From assembly GCA_964344485.1 (NCBI GenBank), contig CAYFNF010000004.1:62001-126000 (forward strand): 64,000 nucleotides of DNA. The letters are read 5' to 3'. Of the stretch, positions 41,031 through 49,022 are shown one piece after another. The notes beneath the pieces are model-generated. The model was not told the origin of the DNA. It was given only the letters and a program-made list of their open reading frames with translations, and did not search any database. The stretch comes from CAYFNF01 sp964344485 (GTDB lineage: Bacteria; Patescibacteriota; Patescibacteriia; UBA9570; XYC2-FULL-38-9). Numbering within the stretch: position 1 is the stretch's first letter; every line of letters begins with the position of its first letter. Made by a program: the position numbers and the translations under genes.

Positions 41031-41870
41031 ATGCCATTGATCGGAACCCATGTATCTTCAGCAGGAGGGGTGCGGAATGCACCAATTTTTGCACATCAAG
41101 AAGGGTGTGAGACATTTCAGTTCTTCGTAAGCCCCCCACAGACCTATAAAGTGAATGAGATCTCAGACGAAGAAGTTGCTGCGTACAAGAAGAACTGCAA
41201 GCAGTATGGATTCACCGAGGCATTTGTTCACGCACAGTACTTGATCAATCTTGCGTCCCCGAACAATCGCATTCGTTACGGTTCAATCAACTTGTTACAA
41301 AAAGGACTGGAGGCATGTAACAAGCTTGGTGTGAAAGGATTGATGTTTCATACTGGTACAGCAACTGGCCAGCCCAGCCGGTCAACCGCGATGAAAAATG
41401 CAATCGAGTCGCTCAATAAAGTGCTTGATGGATACGACGGTTCTACGAAGTTACTCATTGAAAATGCAGCGGGTGCAGGGGCAACACTTGGGAAAACTTT
41501 CAAAGAAGTCGGACGACTACTTCACGGAGTCAAGAACCAGTCAAAGATCGGAGTATGCTTGGATACTCAGCATTCATTCGCGTCCGGATATGATTGGCGG
41601 ACCTCTGCAAGCACAAACAAAGCGTTGCAGGAGTTCTCAAAAGAGATAGGTATGCGGAAATTATACGTCGTGCATGTAAATGATTCTAAAGTAGATTGTG
41701 GTACAAATCGAGACAGGCACGAACATATCGGAAAAGGAAAGATCGGCAAGCAAGGGTTTGATATTCTTATTAATCATCCAAAGCTGAAAAACAAACCGTT
41801 TATTCTTGAAACCCCTCCTCAAGGACGTGAAGGTGACATGGCAGTATTAAAACGCTTACGAAAGAAATGA
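41031..41870 (+). CDS. nfo: endonuclease IV (AP endonuclease)
   Basis: 279 aa from ATG 41031; the TATAAT at 41019-41024 lies only 6 nt upstream, so the mRNA is probably leaderless and the in-frame ATG 41016 is excluded. The enzyme cleaves DNA 5' to abasic sites using three Zn2+ ions. Motifs: IGTHVSSAGG, LLIENAAGAG, GVCLDTQHSFASGYD, YVVHVNDSK, NRDRHEHIGKGKIG, PFILETP. It is the first of four overlapping or tightly spaced genes. Confidence 0.95.
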   Translation: MPLIGTHVSSAGGVRNAPIFAHQEGCETFQFFVSPPQTYKVNEISDEEVAAYKKNCKQYGFTEAFVHAQYLINLASPNNRIRYGSINLLQKGLEACNKLGVKGLMFHTGTATGQPSRSTAMKNAIESLNKVLDGYDGSTKLLIENAAGAGATLGKTFKEVGRLLHGVKNQSKIGVCLDTQHSFASGYDWRTSASTNKALQEFSKEIGMRKLYVVHVNDSKVDCGTNRDRHEHIGKGKIGKQGFDILINHPKLKNKPFILETPPQGREGDMAVLKRLRKK

Positions 41871-42643
41871 AACTGACTTTATTAGGAACTGGAAATCACT
41901 TCCCTGACCACGCAGTCGGGTCTGCAGGGTATGTGTTGGAACATCAGGACACCATGCTGAAGTTAGATTTCGGTCGAGGGAATCTAATGAACATGGCAGC
42001 AGCAGGGCTGAGCTGGAAGAAGATTGACGCAGTGTTGCTATCACACGTACACCCAGATCATATATCAGACCTAATTCAATATTTACAAGCGTATACCTTG
42101 ATACAGGTTGATGGAGTGGTTAAAAGTTATCATGTGACCGACGCTGACGTGAAAGAGATTGTTTTATATGGACCACGAGGGCTCTCATCTTTTTTTAACC
42201 ACTTACGCATGGTGACAATTACAGAATGGAGCGTAATTCCAGAGGTGAAGGAAGTATACGACGATATCTGGACGATCGGTGGAATTGCAATTTCATCTAC
42301 ACCAGTTGAGCACTTTACTGACTCTGTTGCGTATCGGTTTGAAGCAAACGGAAAAACACTGTGCTATACTGGAGATGCATCCTTGAACGATAACCTTATC
42401 ACATTAGCAAAAGATGTAGATGTGCTGCTAGCTGAATGCAGTATGACACCGGGTTCAGACTTCCATGGTCACCTCGCCCCAGAGTCAGTTGCAGAGCTCG
42501 CAAACAAGGCAGGGGTGAAGAAAGTGGTGCTCACGCACTACCCTGGAGACCCGCAACAACGGCAAAAGCGCGCTAATGCAGTAATAGAATTATTTGACAA
42601 AGAGGTGATAATTGGAGAAGATTTAATGGAGATAGAGATATAA
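41867..42643 (+). CDS. metallo-beta-lactamase fold hydrolase (RNase Z-like)
   Basis: 258 aa, overlapping nfo by 4 nt (ATGA). The metal-site motifs are LLSHVHPDHISDL, CYTGDAS, LAECSM, and HGHLAPE...VVLTHYPG, the arrangement of RNase Z/ElaC-like MBL proteins. It could process RNA or cleave a phosphodiester; without the full exosite of RNase Z, tRNA 3' processing is only a possibility. This is relevant because most tRNAs here lack encoded CCA. Confidence 0.85.
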   Translation: MKLTLLGTGNHFPDHAVGSAGYVLEHQDTMLKLDFGRGNLMNMAAAGLSWKKIDAVLLSHVHPDHISDLIQYLQAYTLIQVDGVVKSYHVTDADVKEIVLYGPRGLSSFFNHLRMVTITEWSVIPEVKEVYDDIWTIGGIAISSTPVEHFTDSVAYRFEANGKTLCYTGDASLNDNLITLAKDVDVLLAECSMTPGSDFHGHLAPESVAELANKAGVKKVVLTHYPGDPQQRQKRANAVIELFDKEVIIGEDLMEIEI

Positions 42644-42644
42644 T

Positions 42645-43451
42645 ATGGCAAAGAAACACGAGATCCCACCATTTAAAGAGTTCGCAATAGGCATGGCTAT
42701 GCGGTCAGGTACTATTTTAATGCGCAATTTTAACGACAACATTAAGCGAAGGAGATCAAAAAAGAGTAGAAATGAAGTGGTGACTGCTAGCGACATGGAA
42801 GTACACAAGTTTGTGCGGTTTAAAGTACAACAGCGTTTCCCAGGCCATAATTTTGAAAGTGAAGAAGGCGATCCAATAAATAACGGATCCAAGTACACAT
42901 GGGTGATCGATCCACTTGATGGAACAGTGAATTATACTATCGGTAATCCGTTTTTCTCGACCTCTATTACATTGATGGAGGGTGGCGTGCCGTTGATTGG
43001 AGTGATCTACGCGCCGTACACACGGGAGATGTTTGTTGTGGAGAAAAATCGATCCGCTCGTCTGAATGAACGCAATATTCGTGTTTCCCAGGAAAAGAGA
43101 ATGTCGAACTCGGTCATGGCGTATGCATACTTCACGAGAGACAAGAAGTCACGAAAGCGAGCAGCAAAGCTGTTAGAGAACTTTGAAGATGAGTGCCTCC
43201 GAATGCGGCATCTCGGGTGTACTACATTAGCACTAGCATACGTAGCTTGCGGACGCATGGAAGCATCGATTATCTCCCCACCTTTACGGCTGTGGGATGT
43301 AGCATCTGGGCTGTTACTGATAGAGACTGCTGGTGGTAGAATTTCAAATTTTCGTGGAGAAGAGTGGGAAGGCTTGCATCAAGGAGTAATTGCTTCCAAT
43401 GGAGCAATTCATAATAAGATTCTCAATATTGTTAAAGAGCATAAGATCTAG
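42645..43451 (+). CDS. inositol monophosphatase family protein
   Basis: 268 aa, 1 nt after the MBL gene. The Mg2+ sites are complete: ESEEG, WVIDPLDGTVNYTIG and PLRLWDVASGLLLI. The family includes inositol monophosphatase, CysQ and fructose-1,6-bisphosphatase-like enzymes. The substrate cannot be fixed; a CysQ/pAp or sugar-phosphate role is possible. The N-terminal helix carries an unusual basic patch (NIKRRRSKKSRNE). Confidence 0.88.
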   Translation: MAKKHEIPPFKEFAIGMAMRSGTILMRNFNDNIKRRRSKKSRNEVVTASDMEVHKFVRFKVQQRFPGHNFESEEGDPINNGSKYTWVIDPLDGTVNYTIGNPFFSTSITLMEGGVPLIGVIYAPYTREMFVVEKNRSARLNERNIRVSQEKRMSNSVMAYAYFTRDKKSRKRAAKLLENFEDECLRMRHLGCTTLALAYVACGRMEASIISPPLRLWDVASGLLLIETAGGRISNFRGEEWEGLHQGVIASNGAIHNKILNIVKEHKI

Positions 43452-43462
43452 TTAGCGGCACC

Positions 43463-44386
43463 ATGAATGAGATTATAATTGTAGACTTACCGAAATGTCA
43501 TGGAAACATTGAAGGGTGTTGGTATAATGGATATCCGATTCATAAAGGCAAGACCGAGGACAGTCTAAATTACGCAACCGTATACGCTAGCGAACATTCA
43601 ATTATTCCTGACCAGAGGATCATAGAGCAGGATTTTTTGAATTTTAAAGAACTGTTGCGAACTGCGGGATTCACCATCCATGTCCTCCCGTTTCCTGAGG
43701 AGCTGAACCAAGAAGACAGCCTTCATCATGATGCAATTTTTGTACGAGACGCGGGCATGCTCTACAAAGACAAGTGGATAAAAGCGAATTTTAGTGTTAA
43801 AAGTCGGCTCGTTGAGACTGATGTACACGCAGAAAAAATGTCAAAGAAGTTCAATGTAGAAGTGGTGCATTTACCAAAAGACTGCTTCCTTGAATTTGGC
43901 GAAGTGTTTTTGCTGTACACAAGAAATGGAAGTTACTATTTCGGTGGTCTGTCACGCTCTAGTAAAGAAGGTCATGACGCGGTGAAATCCATGGTGAAGC
44001 CAGATCATTACTGTTTGATTCAATCTGAAGGGTATCATTTAGACACAGTGTTTAGCCCGGTGCTGAGCAAGGACAATGAATTGATTGCGTGCATTGTAAC
44101 GAAAAAGATGATTGCACCCGAGAGCCTAGAGGAGCTGAAGAAACTGGATATTGAAATAATTGAGATAGACCCGATTGACTCTTCAGGAGAAGGCGAGGAG
44201 CTAGGAAACTACGCGGTGAATACGCTGGTGGCTCCTGGCGTGATGTTAAACTGCTCTAGCTTTTTAACTGAGAACGTAGAAGAGAAGCTTCGAGAGTTAG
44301 GCATAACACGGTATGTTTCCCCGTTAACATATTTCCGCTTTGCTGGCGGGTCGTATCACTGCCTCACCAACGAGATCTATAAATAA
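43463..44386 (+). CDS. amidinotransferase/DDAH-like guanidino-modifying enzyme
   Basis: 307 aa, 11 nt after the phosphatase gene. It has the order of the arginine-deiminase superfamily: FVRDAGM near residue 94, LEFGEVFLLYTR (about 139), catalytic His in GYHLDTVFSPVL, and catalytic Cys in GGSYHCLTNEIYK at the C-terminus. Close relatives hydrolyse dimethylarginine or ornithine/arginine derivatives. The exact substrate is not predictable. It ends the four-gene operon before a terminator and tRNA-Leu. Confidence 0.82.
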   Translation: MNEIIIVDLPKCHGNIEGCWYNGYPIHKGKTEDSLNYATVYASEHSIIPDQRIIEQDFLNFKELLRTAGFTIHVLPFPEELNQEDSLHHDAIFVRDAGMLYKDKWIKANFSVKSRLVETDVHAEKMSKKFNVEVVHLPKDCFLEFGEVFLLYTRNGSYYFGGLSRSSKEGHDAVKSMVKPDHYCLIQSEGYHLDTVFSPVLSKDNELIACIVTKKMIAPESLEELKKLDIEIIEIDPIDSSGEGEELGNYAVNTLVAPGVMLNCSSFLTENVEEKLRELGITRYVSPLTYFRFAGGSYHCLTNEIYK

Positions 44387-44394
44387 AAAAAGCA

Positions 44395-44417
44395 CCCCAC
44401 TGAGGGGAGTTTTTTTT
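44395..44417 (+). terminator. intrinsic terminator of the nfo operon
   Basis: CCCC-ACTGA-GGGG then AG and eight T. Confidence 0.7.
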
Positions 44418-44418
44418 G

Positions 44419-44500
44419 TGCCCAGGGCGAGACTCGAACTCGCACGGATTGCTCCGGCAGATTTTAAGTCTGCTGTGTATACCAATTCCACCACCTGGGC
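44419..44500 (-). tRNA. tRNA-Leu (TAA)
   Basis: 82 nt with long variable arm. Acceptor GCCCAGG/CCTGGGC, anticodon loop CTTAAAA giving TAA, T-loop TTCGAGT. No encoded CCA. Confidence 0.92.
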
Positions 44501-44562
44501 AGAGCACTATAAAAAAAGTGCCACTGTAGTATAGTGGCCTTCTCTAAAAAAATCAATACTTT

Positions 44563-45618
44563 TTACCAGAAATCAGTGGGAATGTATGTGGAAGAGAGCT
44601 TTTCTAGTGCAGACTCATGCGGCCACATTGAATAGTGGATTACATCCTCGTCCTTTTTGTGCTCTGACCGATCAAACCAGAAGTAGTATTCTTCACCTGC
44701 AGCAACCACAAATGGATTCCAAAAGACGTAGTTTGAGTCGTCGGTTAAAGGATTATTCTCTTCATCATCTACCCATTGAAGGCCGTCTTCGCTAAAAGAA
44801 CGACCAAGGCGAGCGTGACCTTTTCCATCCACTCCGTGATACCACATTTCATACACTTGACCATTCCCATGAGAGATCACATGCGCGCCTCCAATACCCC
44901 CGGAATTCCAGGAAGCTCTGTTTGATAGGACTGGGTTGTTTTCATATTTGGTCCAGCGAATACCGTCTGGGCTGGTTGCGTATCCTATCTCTGTTCGTCT
45001 TTTTGATTCTTTCATTGATTCTGTTGAACCTGTATACCACATTTTATATGTACCCTGTTCTTTAATCACCATAGGTTGCTCCACTGCATTGCTATCCCAT
45101 TCATCAGTATCACCAGGTGTAAATACTGGATTGGTTGAGTGCTTTGCCCACGCGATACCATCTTTACTTGTCGCATACCCAATCTGTTGGATTTGGTCCC
45201 CTTCCCAGCGTCGTGCGCTGTACCACATGTGATAACCGGTTCCATCGTGCAATACCGTTACTCCGGTAAATCCACCATCTTCCCACAGCTTTTCTTTTTC
45301 AATCACTGCTTCACCGTTGAGCGGATCCTCCCACTCCACACCATTACTGCTAGTGATATAACCAATGCCACCTCTATCTAACCGGCCACTTCCTACATAC
45401 CACATCTTGAATGTTTGGTCTGTCCTATCGTAGATCAGCGACGCGCTCTTAGTCCGTTCCTCGTCCCACGCGTTCTTTAAATGGCTTGCATGCGTCACTT
45501 TATTTGATTGATATACATTTTTTTCTTCCTGAAATAAAAACGGATCGTAGACAATAATATAAAACGTTGCTCCGAGAAGGAGTACTGCTAGTAATATTGA
45601 TGCAAGGCGACTACCCAT
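44563..45618 (-). CDS. membrane-anchored five-bladed beta-propeller (GH43/GH32-like)
   Basis: 351 aa. One N-terminal membrane helix (about 5-24) anchors an extracellular beta-propeller. Blade repeats are clear: FKMWYVGSG, GIGYITSSNGVEWE, YHMWYSARR, QIGYATSKDGIAWAKH, YKMWYTGS, EIGYATSPDGIRWTKY. Such propellers occur in glycosidases of families 32, 43, 62 and 130; the catalytic acid residues cannot be assigned with confidence. It follows the TrmB gene after 40 nt on the same strand, suggesting sugar-responsive control. A second anchored propeller is at 59081. Confidence 0.8.
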   Translation of the reverse strand: MGSRLASILLAVLLLGATFYIIVYDPFLFQEEKNVYQSNKVTHASHLKNAWDEERTKSASLIYDRTDQTFKMWYVGSGRLDRGGIGYITSSNGVEWEDPLNGEAVIEKEKLWEDGGFTGVTVLHDGTGYHMWYSARRWEGDQIQQIGYATSKDGIAWAKHSTNPVFTPGDTDEWDSNAVEQPMVIKEQGTYKMWYTGSTESMKESKRRTEIGYATSPDGIRWTKYENNPVLSNRASWNSGGIGGAHVISHGNGQVYEMWYHGVDGKGHARLGRSFSEDGLQWVDDEENNPLTDDSNYVFWNPFVVAAGEEYYFWFDRSEHKKDEDVIHYSMWPHESALEKLSSTYIPTDFW

Positions 45619-45658
45619 AATTACTTATATAATATATGAAACAGTGAATTAATTCCAG

Positions 45659-46435
45659 TTATATTTCTAATGTACCTGGTTTGTCTGCTGGTGTTGGAGG
45701 GCAAAGATCCCACATATACTTAAACCATACGCGAAACGAATCTGCAATTTGTTGATTCACAATGACAGTAAATGAGAAGTCTTCCACCTGCCCGCCAAGT
45801 TGGACATCCGCTAGAATATTAACGTGATCTCCAAAAATGTCTATTGCACTTGGGGTGGAATACTCTTTCGGCATGAACTTATAGTTCTTAGTAACGTATT
45901 CAAGTATTTGCGGACACTCCTGCTGCACTCGCCAGTCAAATAAGTGGTAGAATTTCATATTCATTTTTTGCGTCTCTTTATAGAAGTGTGGAAAGAAGTT
46001 TTTTACTCGCTCATCAAGCCAGCCACCTTTTGCAGAGATGAAGTACGGCGTCTCTCCAATACGTAAGATATCGCGCATATAGTTCTTCCATCCTTCAGGG
46101 CCCTTATATATTAGAACTTCATTCTCTTTGGGCATGGAATGATAAAGCTGCTCCAAAGAGCTCATTGATTTTTTTAGAGTGGATTCTTTTTCTTCCAGGA
46201 TCTCCATTAATTTTCCTGGATCCGCAGGCTTATAAGTGTTGTCTCCTTTTTCTAAGATAATAAATGCCAGACCTTTTTCACGTAATCGGTTTAGCACATC
46301 GTAGATATTTCGTCGGTTGATATTGGTTTTGGAGGAAAGTGTAGAAACCGAAGCTTCACCAAGCTCTAGAAGAGCTTCGTAGATCTCGGCTTCATTTTTT
46401 GATAAGCCCAAATTTTGAAAAAGCTCTACATACAT
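45659..46435 (-). CDS. TrmB-family transcriptional regulator
   Basis: 258 aa. The N-terminal winged helix (FQNLGLSKNEAEIYEALLEL, TNINRRNIYDVLNRLREKGL) is typical, followed by a coiled linker (GKLMEILEEKESTLKKSMSS) and a C-terminal effector domain. It is paralogous to the regulator at 14341. It directly precedes the beta-propeller gene and may regulate it. A near-palindrome at 46448-46468 lies just upstream of its start and could be its operator. Confidence 0.85.
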   Translation of the reverse strand: MYVELFQNLGLSKNEAEIYEALLELGEASVSTLSSKTNINRRNIYDVLNRLREKGLAFIILEKGDNTYKPADPGKLMEILEEKESTLKKSMSSLEQLYHSMPKENEVLIYKGPEGWKNYMRDILRIGETPYFISAKGGWLDERVKNFFPHFYKETQKMNMKFYHLFDWRVQQECPQILEYVTKNYKFMPKEYSTPSAIDIFGDHVNILADVQLGGQVEDFSFTVIVNQQIADSFRVWFKYMWDLCPPTPADKPGTLEI

Positions 46436-46447
46436 GTACTAGGGGAT

Positions 46448-46468
46448 AATAGGCTAAGATTAGCTATT
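46448..46468. promoter_or_regulatory. operator-like palindrome upstream of TrmB gene
   Basis: AATAGGCTAAGATTAGCTAT and the following T form a near-perfect inverted repeat (AATAG.CTAA/TTAG.CTATT). It resembles the perfect palindrome at 10138-10157. Confidence 0.5.
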
Positions 46469-46496
46469 TATTCGGATATTCACACTGTGGTGGTAT

Positions 46497-46561
46497 TTGC
46501 CACTCATCAATAATGATATATGATTTGCTGTCTTTAGTCAACGCATAGACCGCGACTAAAG
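46497..46561 (+). promoter_or_regulatory. promoter and 5'-terminal hairpin of GC-rich gene 9
   Basis: TTGCCA (46497-46502), 16 nt, TATGAT (46519-46524), start near 46531. CTTTAGTC (46532-46539) pairs with GACTAAAG (46554-46561), so the mRNA begins with a stem-loop. Confidence 0.6.
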
Positions 46562-46592
46562 AAGTACTTCACAACGAACAGGAGGTTGAGAC

Positions 46593-47360
46593 ATGACGAC
46601 TGAAATGCTATTGGTGCTGATTCTGCTGCTCTTGGTTGGTGAATTCGCAGCACTGATTATCGAGCGACTGTTCGGTAGCAAGGCAAAGCACGTCGCAGAG
46701 ATGATCGCGTTGGTGGTCATCGCGTTGCTGCTTCTGCTGCACGCCAGGACTGCCAACGCTCAGGAGCGCGCAGTCGCATTCCAGCCCGAGGCGCGGGTGC
46801 TGCTGCACGGGGTGCATACATTCCGACTCGCCGATGACACCGAGCGCCAGCACAAGTGGGGCATAGCGTTCTGGTTCGTGGAGCCGAACGTGCTGGACAG
46901 CAACCCACAAGGCCTAGCACTGTTCGGCCCACGCTTTGCAGGCAGCGACGGCTGGATCGAGCTCATGCTCGGAGGCATGGGCATGCAGCAACCCGAGCCT
47001 ACCCTGACGCCAGTGTTCGACACCCGCTTCATGCTCACGCAACTGCCGTGGCTGCATTGCTGGGGTGAAGGCATGGTGTCGCTGACCGACGCGTACGGCT
47101 TCTTCCAAGCCGACGTACCGATCCGCAGCAAGCAGCAGCAGATGCTGTTCAAGGTCGGTGCAGAGGTCGAAGCCGGGAAGACCTGGAGTGGCAGCAACGG
47201 TTTCGTGGGCGCAGGACCGCACGTGATCCTGCCATGGGGCAAGCACCTCACCACGGTTGCCGCATTCCAGATGCGCTGTTCTAACGACGGCAGCGTTGCA
47301 GGATGCGCCACTACCGACCTGGTCGGCCGGCTCTACTTGGTGCTGGACTTCGGTACCTAA
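46593..47360 (+). CDS. GC-rich membrane/exported protein 9 (255 aa)
   Basis: ATG 46593 follows AGGAGG by 7 nt. Two hydrophobic helices (about 5-24 and 36-50) are separated by a basic loop. ARTANAQ after the second looks like a cleavage site, so the rest is external. The external part is beta-rich with many Gly and Trp. Near its C-terminus GFVGAGPHVILPWGKHLT resembles GYVMAGPGLSFLLPNGMSVA of GC-rich protein 3. No family recognised. Strong G/C-ending codon preference. It is followed by a terminator and then GC-rich gene 10. Confidence 0.78.
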   Translation: MTTEMLLVLILLLLVGEFAALIIERLFGSKAKHVAEMIALVVIALLLLLHARTANAQERAVAFQPEARVLLHGVHTFRLADDTERQHKWGIAFWFVEPNVLDSNPQGLALFGPRFAGSDGWIELMLGGMGMQQPEPTLTPVFDTRFMLTQLPWLHCWGEGMVSLTDAYGFFQADVPIRSKQQQMLFKVGAEVEAGKTWSGSNGFVGAGPHVILPWGKHLTTVAAFQMRCSNDGSVAGCATTDLVGRLYLVLDFGT

Positions 47361-47379
47361 ACCGAGGCGTCTCATCTTT

Positions 47380-47409
47380 AGCCTAAGATGTAAAACCAAG
47401 GCTTTTTTT
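47380..47409 (+). terminator. intrinsic terminator of GC-rich gene 9
   Basis: AGCC...GGCT with seven T; an overlapping hairpin CATCTT-TAGCCT-AAGATG lies at 47373-47390. Confidence 0.65.
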
Positions 47410-47412
47410 GTA

Positions 47413-47495
47413 TTGACATTTTTTACAATCCTGCTACTATGTGGTCTCAATTCTTTTGTGCTGATTGTAGATAGTGGAGTCTATAGTCAGCACAA
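47413..47495 (+). promoter_or_regulatory. promoter and leader hairpin of GC-rich gene 10
   Basis: Consensus TTGACA (47413-47418), 16 nt, TACTAT (47435-47440), start near 47447. TTGTGCTGA (47456-47464) pairs perfectly with TCAGCACAA (47487-47495), just upstream of the SD. Confidence 0.7.
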
Positions 47496-47513
47496 TAGAA
47501 CTGAGAGGAGGAA

Positions 47514-48125
47514 ATGGAGACAACACTACTTGTCAGTCTGATGGCGATCGAAGCCAACGCGCGGCATGAAGCCGAGGCAACGCGACTTCTCGCAGCTCTT
47601 CCGGACGTTCCGCAGCAGGCCAGTACCCTGGTCATGGCAACGATCCGGCTCTACCGGAGCCAGCGCATGGAGGCGTACCGGTCGGTGTGCGAAGAAGTCG
47701 CACAACACGCGGACAATCCCGTGCTCAAGGCCTGGGCGCTGCACAACGCGGCGTCATCGTACGAGCACGGCGAACCGCGCAGGAACGAGCTCAACGAGCA
47801 AGCAGCAACGATCCTGGAACTGCTACCGGTCGAAGGGCCGGACCAGCCACGAGCGATCCTGCTCGGCAAGATCCGCGCTGGTCAGATGGAAGACGGCAGC
47901 CGAGCCATGGACGAGGCGTTCTACTGGCTCATCACCACCCAGATGATCCATCTCGGTGTGAAGGACGCTCCTGGTCGCGCGGTCTTCCTGGCGCAGGTCT
48001 TCATCGAGCAGCGTCGTCATGACGATGCACGCCGTCTGCTCGAGCAGGTGCTCGACGATCCGCCAGGGACGTTCTCCCGCTCGCAGCTCCGACGCGCTCG
48101 CAAGGCGCTCGCCGACATGGGCTGA
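47514..48125 (+). CDS. GC-rich alpha-solenoid (TPR-like) protein 10 (203 aa)
   Basis: ATG 47514 follows AGGAGG by 2-3 nt. The protein is almost wholly helical, with alternating small and large hydrophobic residues as in TPR or related repeats (EAEATRLLAALPDVPQQAST; NPVLKAWALHNAASSYEHGE; FLAQVFIEQRRHDDARRLLEQ). No signal peptide. A protein-protein interaction role is likely, partner unknown. Codons strongly G/C-ending. No clear terminator follows; the next promoter is at 48174. Confidence 0.78.
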   Translation: METTLLVSLMAIEANARHEAEATRLLAALPDVPQQASTLVMATIRLYRSQRMEAYRSVCEEVAQHADNPVLKAWALHNAASSYEHGEPRRNELNEQAATILELLPVEGPDQPRAILLGKIRAGQMEDGSRAMDEAFYWLITTQMIHLGVKDAPGRAVFLAQVFIEQRRHDDARRLLEQVLDDPPGTFSRSQLRRARKALADMG

Positions 48126-48173
48126 CCCAACTCCGGTCTCGCGTTCCGAAGAGGGATGCAAGACTTTTTTTAT

Positions 48174-48202
48174 TTGCGCAGAGTACGTTTTTCTCATACA
48201 AT
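48174..48202 (+). promoter_or_regulatory. promoter of lipoprotein gene
   Basis: TTGCGC (48174-48179), 17 nt, TACAAT (48197-48202). Confidence 0.5.
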
Positions 48203-48238
48203 ACAGATAGTTAAAAAATAATAAGTAAAAACCAAACT

Positions 48239-48883
48239 ATGAACAGGAAACTCATCCTGCTCCCTACTCTATTGGTAGCAGGCTTGTTATTGGTTGGCGG
48301 TAGTTGCACGCAGACTACTAACACAACAACCAATACAACAACCGAGAAGACAAACACCGCAGCTGTTGAGAATACCAATACTGCTGATGTTGAGGAAGAC
48401 ACCACTGATACGCAGTGGGATAGCGCTACAGATCAGGGAGACATCCCAAGCACGCAAATGGCAGGTACGATCAACGATGAGGAAGTAACCTTGCTCTATG
48501 CGTCTGTGACAGATTGGGATGATTACTACTCCTGGACGTTTTCTGAAGAAGCACCAGACTATGTGTGTGGAGTGACGTTAGATCATAGCGAGATCAGCTT
48601 TGATTCTGATGACGTTCGAGAAGGAACGTATACAAAAGAAATGGATGAAGAAGAGGAAGGTGAATTCTATGCATACTACCTCTATTACTTAGAAGACGGA
48701 ACACCATACAGTGTAAATGACGATTGGTCTGCTACAGTGGTGGTCGACAGCATCGAAGAAGATGTTGGAGAAGATGATTTCGGCAGCACGTACGGTAAAG
48801 TGACTGGATGGGCAGAGTTCGAATTCGATGATGGTACTACCGCGGTATCCGGAGCGTTCGAAGCAGAGTTGTGCACAATATAA
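48239..48883 (+). CDS. acidic lipoprotein (214 aa)
   Basis: Lipobox VGGSC puts the lipidated Cys at residue 23. A Thr/Asn-rich linker (TQTTNTTTNTTTEKTNTAA) follows, then an Asp/Glu/Tyr-rich beta-domain of about 140 residues with two Cys. No SD, AT-rich leader. No family recognised. It is probably a surface-exposed protein of the ordinary gene class, useful as contrast to the GC-rich lipoprotein at 40249. Confidence 0.75.
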   Translation: MNRKLILLPTLLVAGLLLVGGSCTQTTNTTTNTTTEKTNTAAVENTNTADVEEDTTDTQWDSATDQGDIPSTQMAGTINDEEVTLLYASVTDWDDYYSWTFSEEAPDYVCGVTLDHSEISFDSDDVREGTYTKEMDEEEEGEFYAYYLYYLEDGTPYSVNDDWSATVVVDSIEEDVGEDDFGSTYGKVTGWAEFEFDDGTTAVSGAFEAELCTI

Positions 48884-48900
48884 GGAGAAGTTTTCATAAT

Positions 48901-48926
48901 AAAGCACCTCAATCACGAGGTGCTTT
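48901..48926 (+). terminator. intrinsic terminator
   Basis: AAAGCACCTC-AATCAC-GAGGTGCTTT. Nearly the same hairpin recurs at 49985. Confidence 0.8.
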
Positions 48927-49022
48927 ATAGTCCATTCTTTTACTCAACGAACGCGTGATATCATTGACAGAATGAACTAAGCATTGTTAATTAAATGTAT
49001 AATAATTTATATAGGTATATAT

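Noticed and set aside
41868..41870. Alternative genetic code (UGA as Gly)
   Set aside because: TGA ends nfo, the cyclase gene and others at the expected family length, and no in-frame TGA is needed in conserved genes.
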